This document shows positions 12,601 through 23,486 of a stretch of 64,000 nucleotides of DNA, piece by piece (position 1 is the first letter of the stretch; each line of letters opens with the position of its first letter). The notes beneath the pieces were generated by a model. The model was not told the origin of the DNA. It did not search any database and worked only from the letters and a program-made list of their open reading frames with translations. The position numbers and the translations under genes are program-made. This DNA is from Alitta virens (taxonomy: Eukaryota; Annelida; Polychaeta; Phyllodocida; Nereididae), in assembly GCA_932294295.1 (NCBI GenBank), contig OW028582.1, positions 6,304,688 to 6,368,687 of the forward strand, in the 5' to 3' direction.

Positions 12601-13542
12601 TGACCCCACACATCAAACAGAATATATGCTAGGCTCAGTGAATAAATGCTGTTTTGCCACAGGAAGTCAACAGAGCATTCTTGCAAAATCAATCAAAAGA
12701 TATTCCCTGGAATAACAGTACTGTTCTACATTCTAAAACATAACTTGATTTCGTCCCTTAAAATTGAAATTCCTTGCTAAATATGGAGATGTGGGTGATC
12801 GAAATTTCGATTTCTCTTCATTTTTCACAAACACACATTGGAGATGAAACTGTACCAAGTTTGGTGAAAATCTGACAAAGACCCACTTAATTATGGCAAA
12901 ATATGTCATCTATCATGAATTTTTTTAATTTTAACACAGTCATCTTTGTCCTTATATGGTGATGACGTTAGGCGACTGATCTCAACATGACACCCCGCAT
13001 AAATAGAAAGTTCACGTTCATAAGCATTTCACGCAATGTGGAACAGGTGTGCAAGGAGAGTGCTTGGATTACATGCACAAACACGCACTAGGTACCTGCC
13101 TCATCTCTTGAAAATAGACCACTCCAGTGTACAAGTTTACAAAAGGATAATAAAGCTTGTGCACGCAATGCTAAAGAGCAAGAACGAAAACTGTGAAATA
13201 CCTTGCAAACAATGGTCTGAACTCAATGAAGAGTATCATAGGCCAAAACTGAAATATGATTAGTCATGCTAATAAAGTACCGGTGAATGAATTACAAAAT
13301 TAAATTCAAACTTCACACAAGTATTAAAATGCTCTTCTGAAGACTACTGTATTATACAATTAATCAGAGATTTACGAAGTCATGAACCCTATGTGGATCC
13401 AGATTCACACAAGGACACTTTGATTAACTTTTGTACTATTTGATTAATTATTTATAAAATTTTGTTATTTTGCAATTTGAATTTAACTAATATTTTGCAA
13501 ATACATCATATTGTAATGCATTATGTGTGACTACAGCAATAA

Positions 13543-13575
<33 letters not shown>

Positions 13576-14679
13576 TATATATAATTAAGTATAATTTGTC
13601 AGTGACGTAATTAGAATTTAAACCAACCCATATAGCGATGAGAAGAGCAGCAATGCCCCACCGAGGTATGTGTTTGTCCTTCACGATACTGAAGTACCTA
13701 TCAAAGGATATGATCATCATGGTGTATATGGAAGTCATGATAGTCATCATGGGCAGGAACATCATCAATTTGCAGGCGCCGTCACCTGAAATGAAACCAA
13801 AATAATTTAGTCGCATGATGGCATGTGTTAATATCATTCCATACAAAATAAAACTTGAAGATTTGTATTTATCTGTATTTAGACTTCATTTATTTACATA
13901 CAAATAAATACAAACGTTAAAGTTTATTTTGCATGAAATTATACCCAACATCTTTATGCATATATATTCCTCAGGAAGCATTGCCATAGTCCATATATGA
14001 CTATTTTGGACATAGAAATGATAATCTTAGTTGTAGATTAATTAAGGAAACATGCTATTGTGTTGATAATTCTAACGAACTGAATACTCCTTATTATGCA
14101 TAAAATCTTTAAAACAGAAAAATTTAGCAGCAGGAAAAGGATATGCAATACTTTTGATGCTCACTTGGTTTTACTTTGAATAGAATAGATTCTTTCTATT
14201 TAAATATTTTCACAATTGTCAGAATATTATAAACAAATGGAGATACAAGAGTTTAAACATCAGGACATCTTGGACTCCAATTGGCATTAGGTAACAAGCT
14301 ATGTAATCCAAGTAGCAATCGTTTTAGTTCATCACACACACTATATAAACACTCAAGAAATAGCATTTTCCAAATTTGTAAAACATACGCAGCCTATGTT
14401 TATGAGTATGTTCTTAGTTTTGCGCATTGGCTTACCTCCAGTGAAGTCAAAACTGCCAGAGAGGGTTTGTGCAAGTTTTATTGGAACTGCAATTCCAGCA
14501 AGCATGACATCACTGACTGCCATGTTGCTGATGAAAGCCTCAGTTTTTCCTCTGAATTCAGATTTAGAAAGAATAATGATGATGACCAAAATGTTAAACA
14601 CCACAGAGAAGCAACAAACAATTGCCAGAACCACAACGAGGCTAAATGACTCGGTGCCCTCGGTCGCTGATGACGTCAT
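6501..14679 (-). CDS. Class A (rhodopsin-like) G-protein-coupled receptor, five coding exons, orphan
   Basis: Coding exons on the minus strand are 14679-14436, 13785-13628, 11740-11459, 7598-7521 and 6686-6501. Phases match at every junction and the join gives about 315 residues. All seven helices are visible: TM1 with N (FNILV); TM2 with Asp2.50 (AVSD); TM3 with Cys86 and Asp110-Arg111-Tyr112, spaced exactly as C3.25 and R3.50; ECL2 Cys165 and an N-glycosylation site at Asn159; TM5 Pro190 and Tyr198; TM6 Phe240-x2-Cys243-Trp244-x-Pro246; TM7 Asn284-Pro285-x2-Tyr288, followed by an amphipathic helix 8. Residue 7.43 is Ile, so it is not an opsin. Residue 3.32 is Pro, so it is not aminergic. 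A peptide-type receptor is plausible, but the ligand is unknown. The N-terminus is only about a dozen residues. The ATG directly follows an acceptor AG, so a 5' UTR exon (or a further coding exon) lies upstream. Confidence 0.85.
6687..7520. other. GPCR intron 4
   Basis: Ordinary AT-rich intron between TM6 and TM7 exons, with donor GTAAAG at 7520 and acceptor TTGCAG at 6687. No other feature is recognised. Confidence 0.6.
7521..7598 (-). CDS. GPCR coding exon 4 (TM6)
   Basis: A 78-base, 26-codon exon, phase 0 at both ends, with acceptor TTGCAG and donor GAG-GTAAAG. It encodes TM6 with the FALCWAP motif, that is F6.44, W6.48 and P6.50. It is too short for simple ORF finding and is supported by motif and splice sites together. 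Confidence 0.85.
8558..8759. repeat. Two-copy 101-bp tandem duplication
   Basis: 8558-8658 and 8659-8759 are identical apart from one base (G at 8584 against T at 8685). The unit ends with the first 19 bases of the adjoining MITE, so the duplication came after the MITE insertion and is recent. Confidence 0.95.
8740..9031 (+). mobile_element. MITE family A (TIR CAGTTAGTTTCAT), near-full copy
   Basis: The left end reads ATTAGTTTCATAAAATACGG and the right end TTAATGAAACTAACTGTA, which are inverted repeats. The body matches the other copies (GTCGA...GACAGCTGTAGC, CTTGGTAAATGTAAG, GCAGAAGTTGTCTAG). No coding capacity is present. CAGT ends with TA beside them suggest a Tc1/mariner-type parent; that is inference. 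Confidence 0.8.
9296..9352. other. Two-stem hairpin
   Basis: GCAGACCCTC (9296-9305) pairs perfectly with GAGGGTCTGC (9343-9352). Inside it, GGCATT (9317-9322) pairs with AATGCC (9335-9340). This could be an RNA hairpin or the scar of a palindromic element; no function is assigned. Confidence 0.5.
9624..9830. mobile_element. MITE with GGGAGTTAACTAACAT termini
   Basis: ACCAACAAAAAGGTAAGTTAACTCCC at about 9653-9678 is the inverse of GGGAGTTAACTAACATTTTCGTTGG at about 9793-9817, enclosing about 115 bp. An extra arm at 9626-9650 makes a second hairpin with the left end. The same termini recur at 47.76 and 48.1 kb. Confidence 0.55.
11047..11203. mobile_element. Palindromic MITE (TIR GAAGGTTCTCTATATTTCC), two-armed copy
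   Basis: The left arm 11047-11091 and right arm 11158-11203 are inverted repeats of about 45 bp (GAAGGTTCTC...GGCTATGACA.AATACTGC). The loop contains CAGCCAATCACAGTCAAGGG. Related copies lie at 27.2, 45.7 and 47.4 kb. Confidence 0.8.
11459..11740 (-). CDS. GPCR coding exon 3 (end of TM4, ECL2, TM5, ICL3)
   Basis: The exon is 282 bases, phase 0 at both ends, with acceptor TTCCCACCAG and donor AGA-GTAAGT. It encodes residues 135-228. ECL2 is acidic (a run of Glu before Asn-Lys-Thr) with the disulphide Cys165. TM5 has Pro190 and Tyr198, and ICL3 ends in a basic SKRKIR stretch, typical for G-protein coupling. Confidence 0.85.
12087..12312 (-). mobile_element. tRNA-derived SINE, minus strand
   Basis: Shares the body found in the other copies: GGAGTCCACACCATGTTACACATTTACCC, then GAGTACAAGG, then GGGATGTAGCTCATGAAGAG. 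The tRNA-like head is at the right. The B box is decayed. Confidence 0.8.
13036..13262 (+). pseudogene. LINE C-terminal fragment (truncated at both ends)
   Basis: A 75-codon frame reads WNRCARRVLGLHAQTRTRYLP and onward. It matches the block WNRCTRRILEVPSTTHRNLLP in the LINE relic at 19.6-20.6 kb, including a later AMLKS against TMLKS. It is a dead fragment lying in GPCR intron 2, on the opposite strand. Confidence 0.7.
13545..13583. repeat. (AT)n microsatellite
   Basis: About 39 bases of mainly TA dinucleotides, about 45 bases from the exon 2 donor of the GPCR gene. Confidence 0.9.
13628..13785 (-). CDS. GPCR coding exon 2 (TM3, DRY, TM4)
   Basis: The exon is 158 bases, with acceptor CATTTCAG at 13786 and entry in phase 1, completing a Gly codon with exon 1. 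It encodes Cys86 and the DRY motif at 110-112, then most of TM4. The donor, TGG-GTTGGT, is weak. It is chosen because only it keeps phase 0 into exon 3 and restores a continuous TM4; GTTTAA four bases on would shift the frame. Confidence 0.85.
13786..14435. other. GPCR intron 1
   Basis: AT-rich intron with donor GTAAGC at 14435. No element is recognised in it. Confidence 0.6.
14436..14679 (-). CDS. GPCR coding exon 1 (N-terminus, TM1, TM2)
   Basis: The first ATG (14677-14679) follows TTTATTTCAG directly, so an upstream exon is spliced here. The exon has 81 codons plus one base and ends at the strong donor GGAG-GTAAGC. TM1 is about residues 13-37 and TM2 about 47-66, with the N-M-A-V-S-D block. 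There is no signal peptide and no N-glycosylation site before TM1. Confidence 0.85.
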
Positions 14680-14737
14680 CTGAAATAAAGAACAATTGCA
14701 GAGTTATTGGCCCATTCAGTATAATAATCTTGATACA

Positions 14738-14925
14738 GTTAGTTTCATAAAATATGGTCGACTCTGGACAGCTGTAGCACCCTATTCCTGGTAACTAAAA
14801 CTGGTCTAAAGCCAGCTGCTTCTGTCTACTCCTAGCTTATAGTTGGCTTACACCTACAACCAATGAAAAAAAAAACCTTGGTAAATGTAAGAAAATTATC
14901 TAATGCATGTATCAGACATACATGA
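14738..14925 (+). mobile_element. MITE family A, 3'-truncated copy
   Basis: Starts CAGTTAGTTTCATAAAATAT and follows the family through CTTGGTAAATGTAAG, then loses similarity. It is about 60 bp upstream of GPCR exon 1. Confidence 0.8.
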
Positions 14926-16421
14926 AAGGGAATTGGCCTAATTTCTTGCCTAGCATTTTCGACGCCGAACTTTGTAATTTATATTCGTAATTTCATATTT
15001 TCGTCCAATAAATTCGCAATGTGTAACCTTTGTCTTCTAGCTTTGCCTCCGAACTTAGTTGTTACATTCGTAAAGTGCAAATTCACCTTCTTCGTACTGC
15101 TATTCATATATAATCATTGCAAGGTAATTCCAATAAAACGCATTGCTTTAAATTGATGAAAGCGATAACACGGAAGGCTTCATTTTGTAATTGTGAATGA
15201 CAATTAAGACAATGAAACCAGTTTTTTGATTATCTAAGGACATGTTAAGAAACATTAAACCATAAAATTATATAAATCAGGGATAACACATGAACAAACC
15301 ATGCTTTGGGAAGTTTGTAGGCGAATATGCGAAAATACCAATATTAATTGCAACTTTCTTGGGCGAAAATGAAAAAAACAATAAATGGGGCCGATTCCGC
15401 ACAACTTATGCACCAAATGGTGCTGCATGTTCTTTCAGAACCGGTTGTTTGCAGCCAGCTTTTTTGAAAATTGGGTTCGTTAGTAATATAAGGGTCGAAA
15501 TCAGCTCAGACAGATGCCGAAAATGTTCCCGCCACTGCAAATATTCTCAGAATTATGGGGTTACATGAGCAAATTTAAAAAAGAGCCCCTGGAACCCGAT
15601 AACACACTTTATTTTACACATTTTGCTACCAAAACATATCCACTAGCATAGATCTAAAGGTCTGGGGTTTTTTTTTGTAAAAATTTCTAATTTTACTCAT
15701 TTAACCCCAAAATGGCTTAAGGCCTTCTTTAAAAAATCATCTTTTTAAAAAAAAAATTTATTCTTCAGTGACTGTGCTGAAGATTTACCAAGCATTATAA
15801 TATATCAGGCACCTATTTGATGGTTTCAGGAGGTCAATTATGACAACCTCCCATGGGTCTCCTGGGGCCTCCAAACAGCATTAACCTACTAGAGAATTTC
15901 TCTTTTAGTCTATAGGCTGGCTTATGATATTAAAGGTCTAACAAGGAAATTACAGAATAATTAGATGTTCATGTGCTGAGTTTACGCAATTCTTGTTCTG
16001 ACAAGCATGCAATTCAGAAAAATTGCCTAAACTCAAAAAATATGAAGCCATTTCTCTTGTATTTTTAAGGGATGATTTCTAAAGTCTATACTCAGCCTAT
16101 TGGCTACATAGTGTAACCAATCATTTTGTTTAATTAGGTAAACTAGCAAAGAATATCCATAATTAGGTCGCTGGGCTGTTAGGTGAGAAAGTTTTACATG
16201 AATGGCCTAGGGTATTGCAAGGGCCATCTGCATCTGTCTGTCTTTCCCTCCCTTTTGTCAGTCTTCTGTCTGTCAACCAGCCTTATAGACATGATAACTT
16301 AAGATCTATTGATGCCAGAAATTACAGGGAATATACCTTAGAGGAATCCGTGGATGAGTTCAAAAGTATGGGTCCTTTTGACCTTTTAGGTTTTTTGAGG
16401 TGACAAAGGTCCAAATCCTCC
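14926..16421. other. Non-coding DNA upstream of the GPCR exons
   Basis: No gene is recognised. A 92-codon plus-strand frame at 15290-15568 has no recognisable domain. A 5' exon of the GPCR gene may lie here, but I see no safe candidate. Confidence 0.35.
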
Positions 16422-16597
16422 AGAACCTTGTGGCTCTAGAACCTTGTGGCTCTCGAACCTTGTTGCTCTAGAACCTCGTGGCTCTAGAACCTTGTGGCTC
16501 TAGAACCTTGTGGCTCTAGAACCTTGTGGCTCTAGAACCTTATGGCTCTAGAACCTTGTGGCTCTAGAACCTTGTGGTTTTAGAACCTTGTGGCTCT
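16422..16597. repeat. 16-bp minisatellite, 11 copies
   Basis: Eleven consecutive 16-bp units of AGAACCTTGTGGCTCT with a few substitutions (TGTTGC, CCTCGT, CTTATG, GGTTTT variants). Confidence 0.97.
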
Positions 16598-17806
16598 TGG
16601 CCATTGTTGTAGTTTGTTCAAGCTTCAGGTAGTTGAGCAAGGATCACACATGCCACTACTAAGGTCATGCTCCAGTATTGGTCAGTCAATAATAATTACA
16701 TAGTCGCAACTTGATTGGATCTCTCTGAACCATTCAGGTTGGCACCTCGATAGCGGCAAAAAATTGCATTAGAGGTGTCATCCTGCACCATGTAAATGAC
16801 TATTTCATGGAGAAATAAAAAATAAGTCTTTTTCTTGAGCAACATTTTTCACTCTGGATAGCTATGGTTAGATGTTCTTTTTGAGTCTAGTCCTGCAACG
16901 GCCATATATAGTGCGTATAATGAGGCAGACCTTTTGGAAGGCTTCTGCAAGAGAATTGACTCGCATAGATAGAAAATTAATAGAGCAGACTAAAGAAGAC
17001 TGTAAAATGATGCAAACCTGGTGTTGAAACTACCTGGTCTTGGTAAAAGAGATTCTGATTCTGGTAGGCCAACAAAAGACTTATAGTCATAAATATTGGC
17101 CCTTTCTAGAAACCAGTTGGAGCTACGAAAAACGCATTGATACCATTGAATTTCTGAATGGCTTTGTGGATTCACTAAACAATAAAATTTAGCATACATT
17201 TTCAAGTCAGTAATTATTGTCAAGACATAAAAAGTACATTTTTTTACATATTACATAACGGGCATATTTGTATAATATAACCCACGCAAACATGGCATGA
17301 TTTGTACAAATAACAAAAAGTTCAATAGCATGAAGTGTACAACAGAAAATAATCTTTGCTGGGAGGTAAAGTTAATTATAAATGTCAATCACACCTGTTA
17401 CTTGATCAAATTGCATGCTTGGTATATGGGTGATTCAGCATGGGAGCGAGTAAATGTTAAACTCGGGAAATAAAAGGAGCTCAAGGTTGTGACAGAACCT
17501 GTCAGTTGTGTCTGTTATGTTTTGGTTGATTCTCACGAAGACCCTTTAATGAAAAGAAGTAATCGCATAAGCGATCAGGAACTAGTATTAACCCTAAACG
17601 GTAAATAGCAACTGTTCTTCAAGATGCTGCATCAAAAAAACATCACATCCAGTGTTTATCCTCTATGAAACCCGAAATTTTTTTCCACCCCTCAGTCTCC
17701 TAACCACATCTTGATGGTGCATGATACGCTGTAATTTTTTCTTGCCCGCTATAATAGTTCATAAAGGGCACAGTCAATAACTTGGAAAACGTTAAACTGA
17801 AGCATG
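16598..17806. other. Non-coding DNA
   Basis: AT-rich, with no gene or repeat recognised. Confidence 0.3.
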
Positions 17807-18095
17807 CAGTTAGTTTCATCAAATATGGTCGACTCTAGACAGCTGTAGCCACCTTTTCCCGGCTGAAGCTATAACTGGGTAATGCAAGCTGCTTCTGTCT
17901 ACTTCTAGCTAATAGTCGGCTTACACTTAGCACCACTGAAAATACATAAACCTTTGTAAATGTAAGAAATGTATCTAATATATCATAAATATGTATTGTA
18001 TGTGCAATAGACGTGCATCTTTTTATGAAATGGCAAATATGCGGAACTCTCCGATGGTGCTGCATGTACTTTTAGATCCGGCTTTGAGTAGAGAG
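17807..18095 (+). mobile_element. MITE family A, copy with internal insertion
   Basis: Starts CAGTTAGTTTCATCAAATAT. The body is present, but about 65 bp unlike the family intrudes between ATAAATATGTA and TACTTTTAGATCCGGC. The right end is replaced by a GA-rich run. Confidence 0.75.
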
Positions 18096-18689
18096 AGAAG
18101 AGAGAGATTATGTTTTATTTGACCATATATAAATACAATTTTGTGTACATACAGGTCAAGAGACCCATGTTAAGACATTGCAGTGTCACATGGGCCACTT
18201 GAGTCGCCAGCTACTTCAGTATGGACAATACACATGGATGATAAACATTGTCTCAAATCATTCAACAATCAGACATCTTATCAAACACATAGAAGAGAGA
18301 ATACCTACTACAAGTTTGCAGTAATTTTTGGATTGTCAAAGGAATGTTACAAACAAAAATGTGAAAAAATGGCTGTCTGGTGTGCAAGGTATGTTTTATT
18401 GCCCAAATGACCAAAATTTTGAAAACATGTGCTAGACTTATAACCGGAAACATCATTTTGGAGTCTTTTCTCCGCCTAGAAAATAAATAAATCCTGACAA
18501 ATGTTTATTTTCCCAAAACGTTTGATAATTTTTCTTTTATTGATAAAACTTGTAAAAAGCACTATGGTTTCTCGGGTTGAGCATCAAAACAGTTTTTAAA
18601 TGGCATCCAACAGGTCCAGTACACTCTGGTATTGATCTTGATGAAAAATATTTTGGTGGCAACCCCAGTAGCGATAGTAAACTATCTTA

Positions 18690-18871
18690 ATACACATTAG
18701 ATAAATTTTGTACATTTACCTAGTTTTATATTTTTTCACTGGTGGGAGGTGTAAACCGACTGACTATAAGCTAGGAGTAGACAGAAGCGGCTAACTTTAG
18801 CCAGTTATATCTACAGCCAGGAATAGGTTGCTACAGCTGTCTAGAGTCGACAATATTTTATGAAACTAACT
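18690..18871 (-). mobile_element. MITE family A, minus-strand partial copy
   Basis: Ends at the right with TTTATGAAACTAACTG and reads the family body in reverse (CTAGGAGTAGACAGAAG, GAATAGGTTGCTACAGC). Confidence 0.8.
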
Positions 18872-19534
18872 GTACATAGCCAAGGGTAATAAAACAGTAA
18901 GACAAGGTCAAAAAAGCACGAAGGGAACCTTTTATGATTTGTCCAACAACTTTTGGCCATGGCTGCCATGACTGTATTTCACCATAGTTAACATTTGGAC
19001 AAATATTAATGATAGCCCCTTGCATATATCTTGAATCAATTTCATTGAAAAAGGGACGGTGTGATACATTTTACCCGCAGAAACGATGTATAATAATCTC
19101 AACAAGAGAAAAACAACGTAAATGATTTTCTCAGTGCAAATGCCAGGGAGTGTCCCAAAACATGAAATATCGCAGGTGCAAATTGAAATTTTATCCTGGA
19201 ACATTCTGGAATCCAAACCACAAATCGTGCACAATTTGACAAACTATACGACAGATCGTTTCCATGGCAAGAGTAACAAAGATTAAATATGAGGCTGTAC
19301 ATGTGCAATCGTGCCAACTGTACATTGCACAATGCACTGATTATTAAACAACATGGGGAGAAAAATGATAACAATATTAACAAAGATCATTCTGCATTGC
19401 ATAGATATATCAGCTATTATATCTTGCGCATAAAATATTATGAGTCCGCAGACTCAATACCGTGTAACATAATATTTTTTACTCAATAATTCAATATTTT
19501 TCGTCTGCCCAAGCATCTTACTTTAATGGCTATG
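18872..19534. other. Non-coding DNA
   Basis: Overlapping minus-strand frames at 18932-19383 show no domain. Nothing else is recognised. Confidence 0.3.
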
Positions 19535-19625
19535 AATGAGTAACTGGACTAAGACTCGAACCCAGGTTCCAGGACCTTCAAATGAGTTATAAGCAGGCCT
19601 TAACCACTGTACCAACCAGCTTTTT
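19535..19625 (-). mobile_element. tRNA-derived SINE head (second family)
   Basis: On the minus strand, a GGTACAGTGGTTAAGG A box and GGGTTCGAGTC B box are spaced as in a tRNA. The flanks do not fold as a functional tRNA, so a SINE head is the better call. Confidence 0.55.
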
Positions 19626-19639
19626 CTTACCCTTGGCAG

Positions 19640-20563
19640 AAAGTGTGCCAAAGGTATTGTAGTACAAATTATTATCTGTTGGGTTGGCAAACAGTTTTAT
19701 GGTGCTATAGGCTACGCGGATGACCTTACACTTTTAGTACCCACTGTATCAAGCCTGTCTAAGATGATTAAGATATGTGAGGAGTTCAGTAATGAGTATA
19801 ATGTCAAATATAATCCAGATAAAACTGTATGTATGCTATTCAGTAAAAAAAAACAAAAAAAACATAGAAATATCTCAGGATGGTAAACGTTTAGCTTGGG
19901 TAAAAACTGTAAAGTATCTAGGTAACTATTTAGACTGTGATATGTCAGAAAAGACTGATGTGAGAATGAAAAGAAGTGACCTTGTTTATAGAGTTAATCA
20001 CACCATCTCAACATTGGGGAAATGTAGAAAAGAAGTTACTGTAAATGTATTTAATTCAAAATGTTGTCATTTTTACGATGCTCAAGTACGGAATTTATGT
20101 GACAGTAATATTGTACAATTTCAAAACCATGTGGAACAGATGTACAAGGCGAATATTAGAGGTTCCATCAACAACCCATCGTAACTTGCTTCCTGGGTTA
20201 GTTGGGAGACTAAGTGCCTTAGAGCAAATTTACTGTAGATTTATTAATATGGTACAAACTATGTTAAAATCTGCAAATGTTAAAGTTAAATTTACTTATG
20301 AAAAAGCACTGTCAGATGTAAACAGTATAATTTATTCAAATTTGACACTGATCTCAAAAGGTATTGGATGCAGTATTGAGCAACTGTCAAATGACAGTAT
20401 TTGTCAGACCAAAAGGTGCTTATATAAAAGATATGCTCATGTAGAGCCAGTAGTTGGACAGATTAATGAATTGTTAAATATTGTTCGCACAAATGCAGCC
20501 ACAGTAGACGGGTTCACTAGAGATGACCTAAAAGTTATATTGCACTTTATATGTACCGCATAA
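19640..20563 (+). pseudogene. LINE reverse transcriptase relic (YADD intact, frameshifted)
   Basis: A reverse transcriptase palm motif reads GYADDLTLLVP at about 19707-19740. A thumb-like stretch follows (ICEEFSNEYNVKYNPDKT). A run of A at about 19845-19862 shifts the frame, and the text resumes with LAWVKTVKYLGNYLDCDM. A second shift falls near 20128, before the C-terminal block WNRCTRRILEVPSTTH, which stays open to TAA at 20561. The order fits a non-LTR element of the CR1/Jockey group, which is inference. The endonuclease and the first half of the reverse transcriptase are missing, so it is 5'-truncated and inactive. Confidence 0.8.
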
Positions 20564-21720
20564 AGCGCAGCATTTTTATTTATTCACTTTCATGAAGTAA
20601 TGTAGCAACTTTTTTTGAATTCTGTTAACAAGGATATTATAAAATAAATTTATTTTCTGTGGTGAATATATTGTAAGTCCCTGAAATTGGTCCAGTGTGG
20701 GCATTGAATTTTCCTATAGCTATATGCCTGAGTGTTCTTTCCTGAAGTAATGATAGTTTTTGAATTCTTGTGTATAAATATGAAGCTATTATAATAATTA
20801 ATGGTGTAGTTTTCAATATATCAAGTAGAACTAGGTGTTTTATTCTAACAAGATTTATGCAAATACATAGACATTAAGATGTACTATTGTTTTATGTGTA
20901 GTAATTACTGTAAATTTACCATTTATGTGAACTTTTCATTTATGATGTTCACCAATATGTACACCTAAACATTAATACGTGCTACAGGTTGAACTTTATG
21001 ACAAATTAGTCAGATTTTTTAGTTTTTTTAAGGATTTTCAGATTTGCGACCTGAACAGAATAGTATGAATTTGTCTTATTAACAGATTTGTTCTTTAAGT
21101 CTTAACTTATTATTGTTACCATTAGACAAATACAATGAATAACGTTGTCATTTTATAAATTCTTTTCCTAAATGTGATAAAGATTTAATATAGAATTAAT
21201 AAATAAATGATGGTACTTATTTATTATCAATGGTTTTTATGTAAGAAAAGTTGGAACCTTTTTTTTTTTAATAGCTCTTTTTGAAAATGTAGTCTATCAG
21301 GATTCTTAATTATACCACAATCTTGAATTTAAGCCGGACTGTTATTTGATAAATTCCGGATGTTGTGCATATTACAATGTCTTTACAATCAATGATGGTA
21401 TGGAGTTTAGTTTTGCCTGTATCACATGATATTTGTATCTGATGGTTTAATGATATGCATGAAGCATTATAGGTAATATTCATATGTAGTTGTACAAATG
21501 TAATAATAAACTGAATTTAATTTTAAAAACAAGCTATTTTTGGTAAAATTTGCATAATCTGTTTTATTGTACTTCTTTATGTTAAATACATTAGTGGCTT
21601 CTAGTCTTTATTTTCTGTTCCTTTATAAAATAAATATTTTCTATTTATGTAGATTTTTCAGTCTTTAGCTTCAGTCCTAATCTTTTTCGCTGATAAATAT
21701 AATTTTATCAGATCTTTACA
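20564..21720. other. AT-rich stretch, partly LINE 3' UTR
   Basis: No gene is seen. The first several hundred bases may be the 3' UTR of the LINE relic; its end is not visible. Confidence 0.3.
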
Positions 21721-21726
21721 ATACTA

Positions 21727-22038
21727 TATAGCAGCTGGGTGGTCTAGTGGTAAGACGTTCACATGCTCCTCTGAAGGACACGGGTTCAATCCCAGGCCCC
21801 GGCACACTTCATGAGCCACATCCCAACAGCTGGATGTCGTTTGGATGAGACCTTCAATTGGCAGTCCCTTGTACTCAGTTTCTATGCTGAGGCAAGTATA
21901 AGATCCCACCCATAGGGTAAATGTGTAACATGGGTGGACTCCTCCTCTCTCTCACCTCATCAATCAACCCTGGATAATAGCCAGAACTTGCCTTAGAGGG
22001 CGGCACTTTCCATATCTATCTATATCTATCTATCTATT
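21727..22038 (+). mobile_element. tRNA-derived SINE with (TATC)n tail, full copy
   Basis: The head has GTGGTCTAGTGGTAAGACG (A box) and GGGTTCAATCCC (B box). The body has TTGTACTCAGTTTCTATGCTGAGGCAAG and GGTAAATGTGTAACATGG, then ATCAATCAACCC...TTGCCTTAGAGGG. The tail is (TCTA)n at 22010-22036. Best reference copy in the window, with 61410-61712. Confidence 0.92.
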
Positions 22039-23300
22039 CAAATGAACCAAATTTACTGATGAAATAATGGTGAAAAAAAAAACAGGTATACCATGAATTT
22101 TTTGGCATTTTGATATCTCGAAGACATAAATTTTTAGAGCGCACAAATGTCCACAGATATTTTCGTCTTAGATTTCATATGAATCCAATCAATAAAACCA
22201 GAAAATGTTCCAAATTACAATATTTTTGATTTTTCAATATTTCTCAATGGTATTGCTAGAATGCTTAAGGCTCTACATAAATTCGCCAAACTGCCAGAAA
22301 CTTGATATTGCACTTCGTGACATAAGTGTGGCTTTAAATATTATGCAAATGCCTTTAATACAATTAAATATTAAATCATATGTCATAGCCTCATGGAGGC
22401 CATAGATACTCGTATTTGTGCAAAAAGTAACAATTAAACTTTAATAAATTGCGCCTTTCAATTGCATTAGATCTGAGGGACTTGCACCATCTGCAACTCA
22501 ACCGGTCACACAAGTCGATATTGTAGTCATGTAAGACAGAATTCCATTAACTTAATGCAACCTATCACCTGTGCCACGAAAGAAAGGACACCAACCCAGA
22601 TCTAAGATTATGTTTCCTGGAATTAAATGTCCGTGTGCATAATTTAATTTTAATCAGATTCAGTAAAATCTTATTTCACCATGAACTATTAACACACACA
22701 GTGGGATAACCACTGCTAAGAAATGAGCGGAAAAAAGGTGTCCTACCGACGTCTGAAGCGTCAGAAGTGGACAGGAAACCTGTCTCGACAGACAACAGCA
22801 GCTTCCAAAAATTGAGCATTTGCCAAACGCTTCTTATGTCAATAGACTACTAGATTGTCAGAAGTGGTTCATATAGCTTCCCACTACCAACGTCTGCAAC
22901 TTTCAAAAGTGTAACGTCAGTAGTAGACAAAATTAAAAACCATTGCCGATAGTTAGCCTGACATTATTCTATGTCATGCTGATATCAGTTGTTGGTCAAT
23001 TAAGGGGAACTAAAAGAAATTTGTATGTTCATTTTAAAAGTTGAATTAGATGTAACACAATATATTGCCGTGAATACAAGTGTCTAAAAGTCAAATTTTT
23101 TGAGATTTTGAGCCAATTAGAAGTTCAGTTTGAACTCCCCGCCATAACGCTGGGGGCCGCCATTATTGAACATAGCAATAGCTACATGTGCATATCACCC
23201 ATACAAATCAATTTGTCATCCTGCACAGATTGCAATACGTTTTACTGTTCATTGCAATTTTAATGACAATATCCCCTGAAGACTATATAGAAATGGTTGG
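22039..23300. other. Non-coding DNA
   Basis: No gene or named element is recognised. Confidence 0.3.
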
Positions 23301-23340
23301 GAGTTCCACTGTACTGTACTGAGTTCCACTGTACTGTACT
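23301..23340. repeat. 20-bp perfect tandem duplication
   Basis: GAGTTCCACTGTACTGTACT occurs twice in a row. Confidence 0.95.
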
Positions 23341-23486
23341 GAATATGGCTGATAACCCCTGTCATTAAAAAATGTTGCACATATTTAACGGCAATTACCG
23401 ACAGTCAGCAGTTCAGGCAGAGCCTTCCCGACGGTGCTAAAATAGACCGTTTTTTTTATATGGATTATCAAACTCGCTAGGTCAAC

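Larger units (their letters stand above)
11741..13627. other. GPCR intron 2
   Basis: The intron holds a minus-strand SINE (12087-12312), a G homopolymer at about 12422-12434 and a LINE scrap (13036-13262). An (AT)n run lies close to the 13628 donor side (13545-13583). Confidence 0.6.

Noticed and set aside
6501..14679. Receptor as an opsin or biogenic amine receptor
   Set aside because: Position 7.43 is Ile instead of the retinal-binding Lys, and 3.32 is Pro instead of Asp.
16422..16597. Regular short repeats as a CRISPR array
   Set aside because: Units abut with no spacers and the genome is animal.
21735..21803. A functional tRNA gene (A and B boxes present)
   Set aside because: The same sequence recurs with a common 3' body and repeat tail at many sites, so it is a SINE head.
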